Source of the DNA: Pontederia crassipes
Lineage: Eukaryota; Streptophyta; Magnoliopsida; Commelinales; Pontederiaceae
DNA: 64,000 nt
Reading direction: 5' to 3'
Assembly: GCA_030549335.1 (NCBI GenBank)
Contig: CM060197.1
Location: 44,419,654 to 44,483,653, forward strand
Shown here: positions 21,604 to 33,240 of the stretch, in pieces
Numbering within the stretch: position 1 is the stretch's first letter
Layout: each line of letters starts with the position of its first letter
Made by a program: the position numbers and the translations under genes
The notes under the pieces: generated by a model
Told to the model about the DNA's origin: nothing
Seen by the model: the letters and a program-made list of their open reading frames with translations, nothing else
The model's database searches: none

Positions 21604-24469
21604 GGGGTTCGTTATGGCACGTTGTACAAGTTGCTCGGAGAGACAATATCTGTGGGCTGCGAATTTATTTCTGAAGAGGCCAAAGAAGATGAAGACAGCA
21701 AATCTATGTTGTGGCATCGGAGATTAGGCCATATCAGTGAAAAAGAACTCTACTATAGCATCAAGTCAGATGGTAGAAGGAGTTCCGGATTGTTCTGTGG
21801 GCTTCGGGTTCTGTGAACATTGCCTCCATGGAAAACAGAACCGAGTCAGTTTTCAACACACAGATTCAAGAGCAACGAAGATTCTCGAACTGATTCATAG
21901 TGATGTCTTTGGACCGACTCCGACTCCATTTATTGGAGGGTCCAGGTACTATGTTTCTTTTTCGAGATACAGTTGGATTTATTTTATCAAGAATAAATCA
22001 GATGTATTCGATAAGTTTCGAGAATTTAAAGTTTTGGTGGAAAATCAATTGAGCTGCAAGATCAAGGTCCTTCGTACAGATAATGGAGGTGAATTTTGTT
22101 CAGATAAGTTTGAGCATTTGTGCGTGGACAATGGTATTGCTAGGCAGAAGACAACTCCATATACACCTGAGCAGAATGGAGTAGCTGAAAGGTTAAATCG
22201 GTCACTCATAGAGAATGCCAGATGTATGCTGAGTTGGGCTGAATTGGGGCAAGAATTCTGGGCAGAAGCTGTAGCCACAGCAAACTACCTGAAGAATCGC
22301 TCACCGACCTCATCAGTGAAGGATCAGACACCTTACGAGGCAATGTTTGGGAAGAAGTCAAATTTGTCTCATGTTCGGGTGTTCGGATGTGACGCATATG
22401 TTCATATACCCAAGGAAAAGCGAGGTAAGCTTGATAGTAAATATGAAAAGAACATATTTGTCGGATACAAGGAAGGGATCAAGGGCTACAAACTGTGGAA
22501 TCCAAAGTCAAGGACTATTGTTTACAGCAGGGATGTTGTTTTCCGTGAATCACGTTCTCAAGTTGAAGTTCAAAAATGTGATGAACCTAAGAAAGTGGTA
22601 GTGCTTGAAGAAGATTCTGATTCTGAAACTTCAGAGGTGGATGCACAAGATACTTCAGTTGAGTCTGTTACAGAACCGGATCAAGAGAACTCGGTTAATG
22701 AAGTTGAAGATGCAGATTCAGATGAAGACCCGGATACTGGTACTACCATACCAGTTCTCAGGAGATCGACACGAGAAAGAAGAGCACCTTTGAGATACTC
22801 TCTTAGTGCTCTCAGTTTGTTTCATGCTTTGAGCATCATCGGAGAAGAACCTAGTTCTGTAAAAGATGCAAGGTCTATGGATGATGCAAATCAGTGGGAG
22901 CTTGCTATGGCAGATGAGATGCAATCACTGGATAAGAATGAAACATGGAGCTTGTGTCAATTGCCTAAGGATAGAAAGGCAATTGGTTGCAAATGGGTGT
23001 TCAAGCGAAAGCTGAAACCGGATGGGTCTGTAGAGAAGTACAAGGCGAGGCTGGTAGCTAAAGGGTACTCTCAGGTTGAGGGAGTCGATTATGATGAGAT
23101 TTTCTCTCCCGTGGCGAAAATGACTTCGATCAGATTTGTTCTATCTCTGGCAGCAGCATATAATCTTGAGGTAAAGCAGATGGATGTGAAGACGGCATTC
23201 CTTCATGGGGACTTGGAGGAAGAGATATATATGAGGCAACCAGAAGGCTTTGAAGTTCAAGGTAAAGAGAAGCTGGTGTGCAAATTGAAGAAGTCTTTGT
23301 ATGGATTGAAGCAGTCGCCAAGGATATGGTACCAGAAGTTTGATACGTACATGCTCGAACTCAAGTTTGTACGTTCAGATTCAGATCACTGTGTTTACGT
23401 GAAGAGAGTTGACGATCAATTTGTCATTCTTACACTGTATGTGGATGACATGTTACTGATTGGAAATGGTATGAAGATGGTAAATTCAGTGAAGGGTTTG
23501 TTGGCCAAGAAGTTTGAGATGAAAGACTTAGGGCCGGCGAATTTTATTTTGGGTATGCAGATTAGAAGAGATCGTAAGAAGCGAAAGTTGTGGCTAGGAC
23601 AGGAGAAGTACATAAAAGAAGTGTTGAAGAAATTTAACATGGCAGACTGCAAGTCAGTGGGTACTCCTATGTCTCTAGGAACCAAACTTTCTGCAGAGCA
23701 ATGCCCGAAGACGGATGAAGAAGCCGAAGAGATGGACCGTGTGCCATATTCAAGTGCAGTGGGCAGCTTGATGTACGCCATGGTGTGCACGCGTCCAGAT
23801 ATAGCCCAAGCAGTGGGAGTCTTGAGTCGATATATGTCTAACCCAGGCAGGGAACATTGGAATGCTATCAAGAGAGTTTTCAAGTACCTTCGTGGAACTT
23901 CAGATTTTTCGTTGTGTTTTGAAGGTACAAGGAAAGGAAAGATGCTTGATATTGTGGGTCATGTAGATGCTGATTGGGGTGGGGACATTGATAGTAGACG
24001 ATCCACTAGTGGATATATTTTTACATTATTTGGGGCTGCACTAAGTTGGATAAGTTGGATGAGCAAGAGACAAAGCGTGGTAGCACTTTCTTCTACAGAA
24101 GCATAATATATGGCTCTTACTCATGCTGCAAAAGAGTCCATATGGCTACGACGGTTGTGCTTGGAGCTCGGATTTGAGCAAGGTGCTATAGAGGTGAGAT
24201 GTGATAATCAAGGTGCTATTCAGTTAGCTAAGAATCCCGCATTTCACTCACGCACAAAGCATATTGACATTCAATACCGCTTTATTCGGGAAAAGGTGGA
24301 AAAGAAAGAGGTTCAGCTTGAAAAGGTTGATACAACAGAGAATAGTTCTGATTTTCTGACTAAAGTAGTTACAGGTGTAAAGTTTGAGTGGTGCTCTACT
24401 GCTGTCGGATTGAAGAAGAATGTTGCTGGCAAGGCTCTCATTAGTGTGAAACATCCACCAAGTGGGAGA
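21604..24469 (+). pseudogene. Copia-4 integrase-RT-RNase H
   Basis: A 2-bp deletion near 21750 (gaactctactat against gaactctccactat in Copia-3) shifts the frame in the GAG-pre-integrase region. A 12-bp in-frame deletion near 21960 removes four residues of integrase (YYVSF then FSRYSW, where Copia-3 has IDDF between). RT is open with YVDDM at 23438-23449. The TAA at 24104-24106 is the one shared with Copia-3, and the RNase H tail resumes at once after it. Confidence 0.92.
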
Positions 24470-24470
24470 A

Positions 24471-24872
24471 TGTTAGAGTTGGTGAATACTTCAGGGCCCC
24501 TTGTTTCTCACACCGGGTTCGCCCACGTGAGCTTAGGGGAATCTGAGTATTACCCAATTAACATTATTGCTGGCGTACGAATGAAAGGGGGGGTTCGGGG
24601 GGCCCCGCCCCCCGACGGCGGTCCCGTGTAGTTCGGATTAGGTTTTTTCTCTGTTTGTTTGTGTTTTAAACCCGGTTTGGAGAGGCTATTAATAGCCTAA
24701 TTTTCTGATGTAATTTTGTGCGGCGGCTGAAAACTTAAACGATATAGTGGAACTTCTTTGCAGGACGTAGCCCTAATCTCAAGGGTGAACCTGGATAAAT
24801 TCGTGTGTCTCCTCTATTTTTTCTTGCAATCTCTCTGCGATCTTCTCTCCTTGTTCTCGGATTTTCCCATCA
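24471..24872 (+). repeat. Copia-4 3' LTR
   Basis: 402-bp short-type LTR, TGTTAGAG...CCCATCA, followed by AACAG (24873-24877) and the start of the third receptor fragment. Confidence 0.9.
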
Positions 24873-25840
24873 AACAGGCTACTTGAGCTGGATTTAAGTG
24901 GAAATTCTTTCGATGGCGTTCTTGTACTCTTTTGGGGGTCCTTGTTCTCGGGAATAATATGCTCAGTGGGAGCATACCAACATGGTTAGGAAATATCTCA
25001 ACGGGCTTGGCAATATTACGCCTTCGTTCAAATATGTTCCGTGGCATAATTCCTACTGAGCTTGGTAATCTCTCCTCCCTCGAGGTCATTGATCTCTCAT
25101 ATAACATGTTATCTGGACCGATATCAGAAAGCTTTGCCAACTTCAATCCAATGAGGCATTATCAAAATAACACAGGACATGTAGGTCTTGATTGTGTGGT
25201 ACATCTAATCACGAAAGGAATGGATCAAGAATATTTGGATATGCCAGGAGTAATACCCACAAGTATAGATCTCTCGAGCAATAATCTTTCTAAAGGGATT
25301 CCTGAAGCTCTCACAACTCTAATTGGTTTGCTAAATTTGAACTTGTCTACAAATCACCAGATAGGAACGATTCCAAGGGGCAGTAAAGGGCTAGTGCTAC
25401 TATTTTTAAAATCTCTTGACTTGTCATTTAATAACCTTACTGGAGATATTCCTCCGACCATGTTTGCTTTACACTTTTTGGGTATTATGAACTTCTCTTT
25501 TAATGACTCGTCCGGAAGGATTCCGACCGGTGGACAATTTGATAATCACCCAGATTCATCCATCTATTTGGGCAACGATCATCTATGTGTCTTTCCATTA
25601 AATTCGACTTGCGAAGGCCCTATTTATCAACCACCTCATAGTACAAACATTAACAAAGAAGAAGAGAATGAAGAGGTATGGTTTTATGTAAGTGCAATTT
25701 TAGGATTTGTCACTGGAGTTTGGTCATTTCTTGGTCCTTTGTTGCTCGAAAAGAAGTGGAGGATTCTGTACTTTCAATTTATATGACAAGGTTTATGTAT
25801 TTGCTGTGGTTAATTTGGCAAAGATTAAAGGTTTATGATT
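24873..25840 (+). pseudogene. RLP-B, 3' part: last LRRs, membrane helix, degenerate tail
   Basis: The first ~50 bp repeat the array fragment (ELDLSGNSFDGVL). An internal deletion at about 24922 then joins it to a later LRR (LGVLVLGNNMLSGSI). From there the order is that of RLP-A: island with HLITKGMDQEYLD, final LRRs, acidic NKEEENEEVW, and a helix near VSAILGFVTGVWSFLG. The frame ends early at TGA 25784-25786, where RLP-A continues into the cytoplasmic tail; remnants of the tail (VFAVVNLAKIK-like) follow in a shifted frame to 25840. Confidence 0.9.
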
Positions 25841-26440
25841 TTCTTTTCTGTCTATATTTCGTTTTGTTCGATCTTTTACGTATCCGAAGTCCAAAATTTT
25901 TTCATTCATTTTTTGTGCTCTGCATCCACACATATATTATGTTTGGGCACTCTTCCATTACTTTTGATTATAAAGAAGAAACTCATATTCTGTTGTCAAG
26001 GTGTAACTTTTAAATTCCGTTCTTTTTGACAACATGTGCGCTTGATGTAATGGATCACCCCTCGATTTGTATATTTGATGTGTTCAAATGCAATTATGAA
26101 ACTTACCCATTTATATTCAGATTATTTTTCCTTTCTCGCATTAGGCTGATGAGCCTTCTTTTGTGATAAAAAACTTTCTTATTTTCTTACTAGTTTACAA
26201 ATCAACTAATATAATATAAATTAAATAAAAAATAACATTAAGAGTAATTAAGTTGATGACAAATGATAATATTATACAGACCAAGAAAATTAAATGGTAC
26301 TATTATTTAATATTTTATGAACAAAAATGAATCAAAAAACAAATTGAAAGAAAACAAATAGAACTGCGAGAATAGGATTGTGTTGAATAGCAATAGCATT
26401 TATGATGCCCTGTTAGCAATGTGAAAAAATTAAGAGTAAA
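25841..26440. repeat. RLP-B 3' flank, paralogous to 1996-2580
   Basis: Colinear with the RLP-A 3' flank, including a single copy of the 134-bp unit (about 26176-26312) and the tail with agcaatagcatttat and ttagcaatgtgaaaa. No gene. Confidence 0.75.
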
Positions 26441-28490
26441 TTACGTCAAATACCCTTATCATTTTTCCAACACTATCCTCCAACTTTACTAACAAGTCTT
26501 CCATCTTTTAATCGGTGAAATCACCAAATACTCTTTTCACTGATTATATATAGGTCATTACCCGGTCACTCTTCTAACATTGCACCGAAGTGGCATTTTC
26601 TCTCTTCTCCACGCAAACATTCTCTCCTCAATGTAAGCATTGCTGACATGGTATTATTAAAAAAATAAAAAATGCCTATGTGTGAAGTCGCTAAATGCGT
26701 CGCAACCTCCGGCCGAAGGGGGGGGCTCCACCCCAGAGAGAATTAGCATTTTTTTGAACTTATGTATCAATGATAAAAGAGAATCTAATTTAAATGATAA
26801 GAGAACTAAACTAAGATTGCTCAAAGAAAGTTTGCAGGAATGTGACAATTTTGTGGTTTCTTATTTTATATATTTATGTTATCTATTTAATGAAAATGTT
26901 AAACGAGAAAAATAGAACTAAAAAAACAAAATTAAGTCACGAATGATGTTAACCAATATTTTTAGAATTGGATCGGAGATCGAATTGTCAATTGGGTCGT
27001 GGTTGAATAGGTCCAATCGAGTTCGATTGGAATAATTTTATTAAAATAATATTATTTATAAAAAAATAATATTTATAACACAAATTAATATTATATAATT
27101 TATAAAAATATAATAATAACCTAATAATAATAATAATAATATAGCATAATTATATTATTCAAGAATTAATATTCATCAAAGTTTGACTCAAATTATTAAT
27201 ATTGATATATTAATATTTTTTATTTATTCATTTAATTTTGATCTATTTATCTTTAATGTTTTTTGTATTTTCATTAACTAATATCATGTTAATTATTTAA
27301 TGCCATTTTCCCTCGAGTATTTAATAAAATATTAAATTTTTTACAATGAATTACTCATATTCTATTTATTTTTTTAATACTTTCCTTTTTTATTTCCATT
27401 AAAATCTATTTCCCCATAAATTTTGCCATATCTATTTCTTTTTTCACTACCTTTCAAATTTTAGTTCCTATGATTCTTCATTCAAATTTGTTTCCATTCT
27501 TGTACTTTCCCATTTTTTTCATTTTATCCTTTTTTTTGCTTTATTTTTATTTTTTTCTAGATTTATTATTTTTTAAATTTGATTAGTTCACTGATTTTTT
27601 CTGGTTCAACCGATTTTTGGTCGGTTCAAAGTCAATTTCAATTTTGATGTTGAACCAGACCAATTCATAATTGAACCAGCCAATCCGGATTGATTTTAAT
27701 AACATTGAAGTTAACTATCAAGACTAGAGCATTCTTTTGAGGGATGAACATCAATTAATTATGCTTAAGAGATTTAGGTTAATTAGATGTTAGCAAAATC
27801 TGAAAATTGACCACTTCAACCTCTCAACTCTCGCTACGAGATCGCAAGACTCAAGTTTTTATAGGATGAGAATATGTCCATTGTATTTTGAGACTTTTAG
27901 AGTGTTTTTTCCTAATAACATAGTCACACAACAACAAAAGGCTACTCCCCTAAGCTCTCCTCTCTCGATTTGAGCTCAGAGGTCTCTGACGTTAACTCAT
28001 TGGTTGATTATCCTGATACAGCTAGCTAATCTCTTGGCTAACTACTAAATTGTTCCACAACATATGCTCTTCTAAGGACTTCATTGTAGAAAAAGGAGAA
28101 ATCAGACACAAAGTAGATAGATGAGAGATTAAATATGACACGTCAGAAATAAAGCACAAACAAAGACAACAAATTATTTCCCTTGTTCGAGTCCAATCTT
28201 CTCTGACTTAATGACTTAATTAACTAAATGCAGCCAGCTAACCTCTTGGCTCATTGCTAACTCTCTAACAACATATATCCTTCTCAATGGTTGTTGTAGA
28301 AAGGGAAAACCAGACATCAAGTAAAGAGATGGAAGTTACCAAGATAACACATCATTAATTATCACAATGGAGACTACAATACAAAACATCATCATCTTCC
28401 TACTAAACATAGTTCAACAAAGAAATAAAGAGAAAAACAATCAAGAAGTAAGATAAAACAACAGAAAAAAGCAGCATCAACTCTAATCTT
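26441..28490. other. AT-rich spacer, no gene recognised
   Basis: Mostly low-complexity A/T. Two things stand out: a pair of ~120-bp imperfect direct repeats (about 28018-28150 and 28230-28350; agctaatctcttggct and caacatat...ttgtagaaa in both), and a short Gly-rich-looking GC patch at 26700-26740. No coding signal. Confidence 0.6.
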
Positions 28491-28504
28491 ATATTTCTTT
28501 CATC

Positions 28505-29190
28505 ATCGGCCAACAAAAATAAGGAGTTGTCGTTGGACCTTACGGTGTGAACCCTTCTGCGCATAATCCTAATCTTATATTTCTTTCATCATCTGCAAAT
28601 TCTGGATGCAAACGATGAAAGTGTTTCCATGCCTCACCATCAAATGGATGAAGTATGACACCTTCAGTTGTCTTATGTTGTGCATGCCATTTCATTTGTG
28701 ACGCAAATCCTATGGAAGAATATAATTTCATAAGTCTTTAAATAAGAGGCAAGTAGAGCTTAATTGGAACCTCCTTCTTTGTGTTTGATTTATATCACCG
28801 GGCACCACAAAATTTGCACTCCCTCGGGGTTATGTCACCAATATAAAATAACACACATCCATTTCGATAACAAGCTATCTTCGTAGAGCCAAGATTATGT
28901 TTTGAAACTAATCTTTTGGTTCGATAATAATTCTCAAGTATTCGAGCCCCGGATGGTGTGACATCTTTTAATATCTCCATAAATACGTCAAAGCAAGCTT
29001 ATGAAATATTATGATCGACCTTTATATTTAGCATTCTAACTGCTAATAATAATTCGGAATAATTTCACAACGGTGCCACAAGGGTTCACTCGAGGCTATT
29101 AGTAAGTCGTAAAAATCAGCAGCTTTAGAGTCTATTGACTTGTCTTCGTGCTCTTGTTGAAATTTGATGTGGCCATATTCGATTGTTGCA
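28505..29190 (-). pseudogene. CACTA (En/Spm) TNP2-type transposase fragment
   Basis: Read on the minus strand in several frames: FYDLLIASSEPLWHRCE, then EILKDVTPSGARILENYY, CYRNGCVLFYI and CKFCGAR, then GFASQMKWHAQHK, HPFDGEAWKHFHRLHPEF and DERNIRLGLCAEGF. This order (small-domain LLxxAxxPLxxG, then LxxLLK, then the CPNxCxLF-like Cys motif, then MRWH and HPxDxxAWxxF, NxRLGLxxDGF) is that of plant TNP2 transposases. Stops and frameshifts separate the pieces. The catalytic core further downstream is missing. Confidence 0.8.
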
Positions 29191-29566
29191 GCACAAATTA
29201 TGATATTTTGAAATAAAATCATCATCGATATTAGTGGGAACCTCTTGCCCAGTGATGGCTACTTTTCTATACTTTTCTATAGAGTAGAAAAGTCTAGCAA
29301 GTATACCGATCGCACAACTAGTAAAAAGATATCGATGCCACAAGGACTTTTATCTCTCACTCTTACTAGATAAAAATTCTTTAAGAGAAATGAATTATGA
29401 AGATAATCAGAGGGAACAAGAAATAGGTTCACGAAAAAGAAATACTAATTAAAAGAAAGGTTGATTTTATTAAGCATTCCTCCACTGTTAATTGAGTAAG
29501 AAAATCATATCTGATGGACTTAATATAAATTAGGACTCTAACCAGATGTCATATTTATTTTATCAA
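29191..29566. other. Non-coding stretch next to the Athila-like remnant
   Basis: No coding signal. The segment with tagcaagtataccgatcgc and aagatatcgatgcc (29295-29340) looks like non-coding sequence of plant Gypsy-type elements, but I cannot place it in a defined LTR. Confidence 0.4.
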
Positions 29567-31151
29567 TTAAATATTTGAAGAAAGTTTAACGAAATCGTTC
29601 TCCATGAGGACAATGCCTTCCTTCACCATGAAGTGACATTTTTCCCAATTTAGTACCAGATTTGTTTCTTCACAACGCTGCAAAATCAAGGTTAAATTTT
29701 CAAGATAATTATCAAATGAGTTGCCAAATAAAGTGAAATCATCCATAAAGATTTCAAGAATCTTTTCATTCATATCAGCAAATATTGCCATCATACATCT
29801 TTGAAATGTTGTCAATGCGTTGCAGAGTCCAATGGGCATCCTTCGATAAGCGAAAGTTCCGTACGGGCAAGTAAAGGTTGTTTTCTCCTGATCTTGAGGT
29901 GCCACAACAATCTGATTGTATCCTGAATAACTATCTAGAAAATAATAAAAACTATGTCCTGCTACTCGTTCCAACATTTGATCCACGAACGACAGAGGAA
30001 AGTGATCCTTGCGTGTTGCTTCATTGAGTTTGCGATAGTCGATACACACACGCCAACCTGTAACTGTTCTACTAGGTACCAACTCATTTTCCTTGTTAGT
30101 AATCACAGTGATGTCCCCTTTTTTTGTACTACTTGTACGGGGCTAATCCATGGACTATCAGAGATAGGATAAATGATACTTGCATCGAGAAGTTTGATAA
30201 CTTCTTTCTTAACTACCTCTTTTAGAGTCGGGTTTAGCCTACGCTGGAATTGGGCGCTTGGTTTACTTTTCTCTTCCATTAGAATCTTTTGCATACATAT
30301 TGATGGTGATATTCCCTTGATATCATTGATGGACCAAGCAATAGCTTTTTTGTGTTTCCTGAGAACCTGTAAAAGTTTGCTTTCCATTATGTCAGTTAAT
30401 TCTAAGGAGATGATAACAGGGAATGACTCTTTTTCGATAAAAGCATATTTAAGATGAGTAGGCAAGCTCTTGAGTTCTGGATTTGGTAGTGAAGGTGATA
30501 TGTCTGTCTTCTCCAAGGTGGATTCCTTGAAAGGGATTGACTCTTTTTTGTCTAAGTCAATTCCTTCTTCAGTGTTGTCCATTAATTCTTCAATAGTTGT
30601 GTAAGGATTCATTATCACCTCTGTTCAAATTCGTCAAAAACATCATCTTCAAAAGTATCAATAGAATAACAAAATGATAAATTTAAAGGTCGTTTGAGAG
30701 AGTCAGAAATATTAAAACACAGTTCTTCATTCTCCACTTTTAGAGTGAGATGTTCCTTTTTGACATCTATCAACGTGTTACCAGTAGCGAGAAATGATCT
30801 GCCTAGGATGATGGGTGCTTCGGCTTCTGAATCCATATCCATGATAATGAACCTACTGGGAATGCAAATTTATCAACTTTGATAATAACACCTTCTAAGA
30901 GGCCTTTAGGCTTCTTAATGGATTGATCCGTGAATTGGAGCATCACCGAAGTATCCTTAAGCTCGTCATAACCTAATTTTGAAAAAAACTGAATACGACA
31001 TCAGATTAATACTAGCACCCAAGTCACATAGTGCTTTGGAACAGAAAAAATTTCCAATAGTACAGGGGATGGTAAAACTCCCTGGATCCTTTTCTTTTGT
31101 TCGCAAATCTCTCTTGCAGACTGAACAACATTGAGTGGTCAATTTGATCAA
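29567..31151 (-). pseudogene. Athila-like protease and reverse transcriptase remnant
   Basis: The protease piece (30966-31151) has DPGSFTIPC and ALCDLGASINLM, with the active site as DLGA. The next piece (30615-30842) has APIILGRSFLATG. The linker and RT (29567-30618) read AIAWSINDIKGISPS, RRLNPTLKEVV, WRVCIDYRKLNEAT, then FLDSYSGYNQI, TFACPYGT-like TFTCPYGTFAYRRMPIGL, and MDDFTLFG at the catalytic box (usually Y/FxDD). The RT ends soon after the thumb start. The frame is broken between each piece. Confidence 0.85.
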
Positions 31152-31214
31152 GTCCGTCTCCTCAATTTGTCATTTATTTGAAAGCACATTCTTCATGAAT
31201 TTGGCATATACGGG

Positions 31215-32739
31215 CATCTATTTAAGCGCTTCATGAAATGGGATGTTAATATGAATTTGCTTAAAAATTTTTAAAAAATGAGAGAATTGTTTATCTAATT
31301 GTTCCTGCCAATATTTTTGAGGATATGACAAGTTTTGAGATTTTGCAGGAATCTGGTGTTTTGTAACCTCCTTTTTGATTGATGAAGTAAGAGGTTGATC
31401 TGAAGATGGATGATCAGGGGTCTGAGTTGGCATTGATTCTAGTAGCTCCTTACCACTTCTCAATTTGACTGCCTTCGCTTCTTTCCTCGGGTTCCTTTCT
31501 ATATTGCTAGGAAGAGAACCTGGTTGTCCCACCTGCAATCATGTTAGCTAATTGTCCCACCTGATTTTCTATGTTGCGAATTGAGACTTCTTGATTTGCA
31601 AATTTTGTATCCACCATTTTGATAAACTTAGCCAATACATCTTCTAGGTTGGATTTTGGTTCGGCCTGAGGTTTGTCATCGTTGCGCGGTTGAAAACCTG
31701 GTGGTGGAGCACCTCGATGGTGTACCCAAGAGTAGTTGGGTTGATTTCTCATCCCAAACCCATAGGTGCCATAATTGCCCCCCTTGATTGTTCCTGAAAT
31801 TATTATTCGATACATAATTAGCATTTTCAAAAGAAGTGGAAGAGGAAGAGTTAGAGTTTGAGACCATTGGGCATTCATGAGTAGAGTGCTCTTCACTACA
31901 AAATTCACAAGTTTGTTGTACGACTTTAACAAGGGCCTTTTTATTGATGCGACTCATCAATGTCTCCATTTTTAATTCATGTCTTCTATTTGCGCCGTAA
32001 ATTGAGTGTTGTCGTCTACCTGATAGACACTTGTCTTTCGTGGTAGTTCTTTATTCCTATTATTTTGCCAATAATTCATAGCAAGATTTTCAATAATATT
32101 ATAAATCTCTTCAAGAGATTTATCATTCATAGAACTTCCTGCAGAAGTGTCAATCTTATCTCGTACTTTGAAAGTAGCACAATTATAAAAGAATTGAATT
32201 TGTTCATGAAGTGGTACATTATAAGGAACACGAGATACAAGTTCCTTAAACCTTTCCCATGCTTCATGCATGGTTTCTGAGTCTTGTCGATAGAATGCTT
32301 TGACATCAGAGATTAATCGAGTTGCTTTCTAGGGCGGACAATATTTGTTGATGAATTTTTGTCACATCTCACTTCAGTCTGTGATGGTTCCTTCAAGCAA
32401 AGTATGGAGCCAAGTGGTTGCTTTTCCTCTTAAGGAGAAAGGAAAGAGTCTCAACCTAACTGCATCATTAAAAACATTATGAAATTTAAAAGTAGAACAT
32501 AATTGAAGAAATTTCCTAACATGCCCAAAAGGGTTTTCATCTTGATTACCACTAAATTGGTCATTTTGCACAAATTGAAGGGTGCCATGTTGTATTTGAA
32601 AATTGGTGTTGATATTTGGAAGAGTTATGCTCCATGGGTCATGATTCATCTGACCAATAGTGTAATCCCTCATCGTCCGATAATTCGGATTTGGATTTTG
32701 ATTTCCTAGCTATTGTTGTTGTTGTTGATTTTCCGCCAT
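31215..32739 (-). pseudogene. Athila-like gag remnant
   Basis: From 32739: MAENQQQQQ and then a stop, followed by MRDYTIGQMNHDPWS, a gag core (FLQLCSTFKFHNV, LRLFPFSLRGKATTWL), then WERFKELVSRVPYN, the Cys/His box CEFCSEEHSTHECPM at about 31880-31920, and VGQLANMI. The order and motifs are those of the retrotransposon gag family of Athila-type elements. At least four breaks divide the frame. Confidence 0.8.
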
Positions 32740-32984
32740 CTCTTTGATTCTTATAAATTTTCTTTGATGTTTAGCAAATTTTTCTATTTCAGGATCGAAG
32801 AGAAGTGCTTCTTTCGAGCTTTTGGTGTTATGTCTCTTTATCGTTTTACTCGAATATTTCAGGGCGCGATTAAATCAACAACAATTTAAAATAATTATTG
32901 AGAAAATCAAATGACTCAAAAAGATTTATTTTTTATTATTTTTTTAGGTCGAGACTCGTCGTTCTAAAAAAGGAAAATATTTCA

Positions 32985-33190
32985 GAAAGAACGAAACGCG
33001 GGCCGTGTACACATAAACACAGACCGTGTTCGTAAGCGTGGCTACAAAATACGGGCCGTGTATTGTAAATGCAGACTGTGTTAAAGTTGCCTTTGGTTAA
33101 AATGGGAGAAAGGAAAATGTGGTCCATTTTCAGACAACGCGGATCATTTCAGAATTGACGACGCGGGTGGTTTCCTGAACAGCAGCCCGT
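32985..33190. repeat. Degenerate cgggccgtgt-type repeats upstream of Athila-like gag
   Basis: Four to five variants of gcgggccgtgta / acagaccgtgtt / acgggccgtgta lie 20-60 bp apart. They recall the CACGGCCGTG clusters in the Gypsy LTRs. The segment may belong to the 5' untranslated part of the Athila-like element; no LTR end is visible. Confidence 0.5.
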
Positions 33191-33240
33191 TTGATGGCAC
33201 ATTGAAAATGATCTTAGATTCAGAGCAATTGTCCGGTTCA

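Larger units (their letters stand above)
20096..24872 (+). mobile_element. Copia-4: second array copy of the Tnt1/Tork-like element
   Basis: Truncated 5' LTR 20096-20371, primer-binding site ttggtatcagagcacagg (20373-20390), gag-protease, pol and 3' LTR 24471-24872. It is near-identical to Copia-3 and shares its TAA. It keeps the gag start that Copia-3 has lost, and has private lesions of its own. It is a duplicate created within the array. Confidence 0.93.
14801..24922 (+). repeat. Tandem array: RLP fragment plus Copia element, ~5.0-kb unit
   Basis: Unit 1 is 14801-19819 and unit 2 is 19820-24872; a third unit starts at 24873 but is cut after about 50 bp. Each unit consists of a ~266-276-bp LRR fragment, a 5'-truncated LTR, the Copia internal region and a complete 3' LTR. 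Both units share the fused LRR/LTR junction (gatgt|gaaacct) and the same premature TAA in the RNase H region. Copia-5 lacks that TAA. Shared junction and shared lesion mean segmental duplication, not two insertions. Unequal exchange between LTRs is the simplest mechanism. Confidence 0.88.
29567..32739 (-). mobile_element. Athila-like Ty3/Gypsy remnant (gag-protease-RT)
   Basis: The minus strand carries gag, an aspartic protease and RT in the order of Athila-type elements. RNase H, integrase and both LTRs were not found. Gag starts at an ATG at 32739 (MAENQQQQQ). Many stops and frameshifts make it dead. It abuts a CACTA fragment on its downstream side. Confidence 0.8.

Noticed and set aside
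23416-23883. 155-residue minus-strand open frame inside Copia-4 RT
   Set aside because: It lies antisense to the RT/RNase H coding sequence and has no domain of its own.
30615-30842. Possible separate host aspartic protease gene
   Set aside because: The segment with APIILGRSFLATG is the normal downstream part of an Athila-type protease and is colinear with gag and RT.
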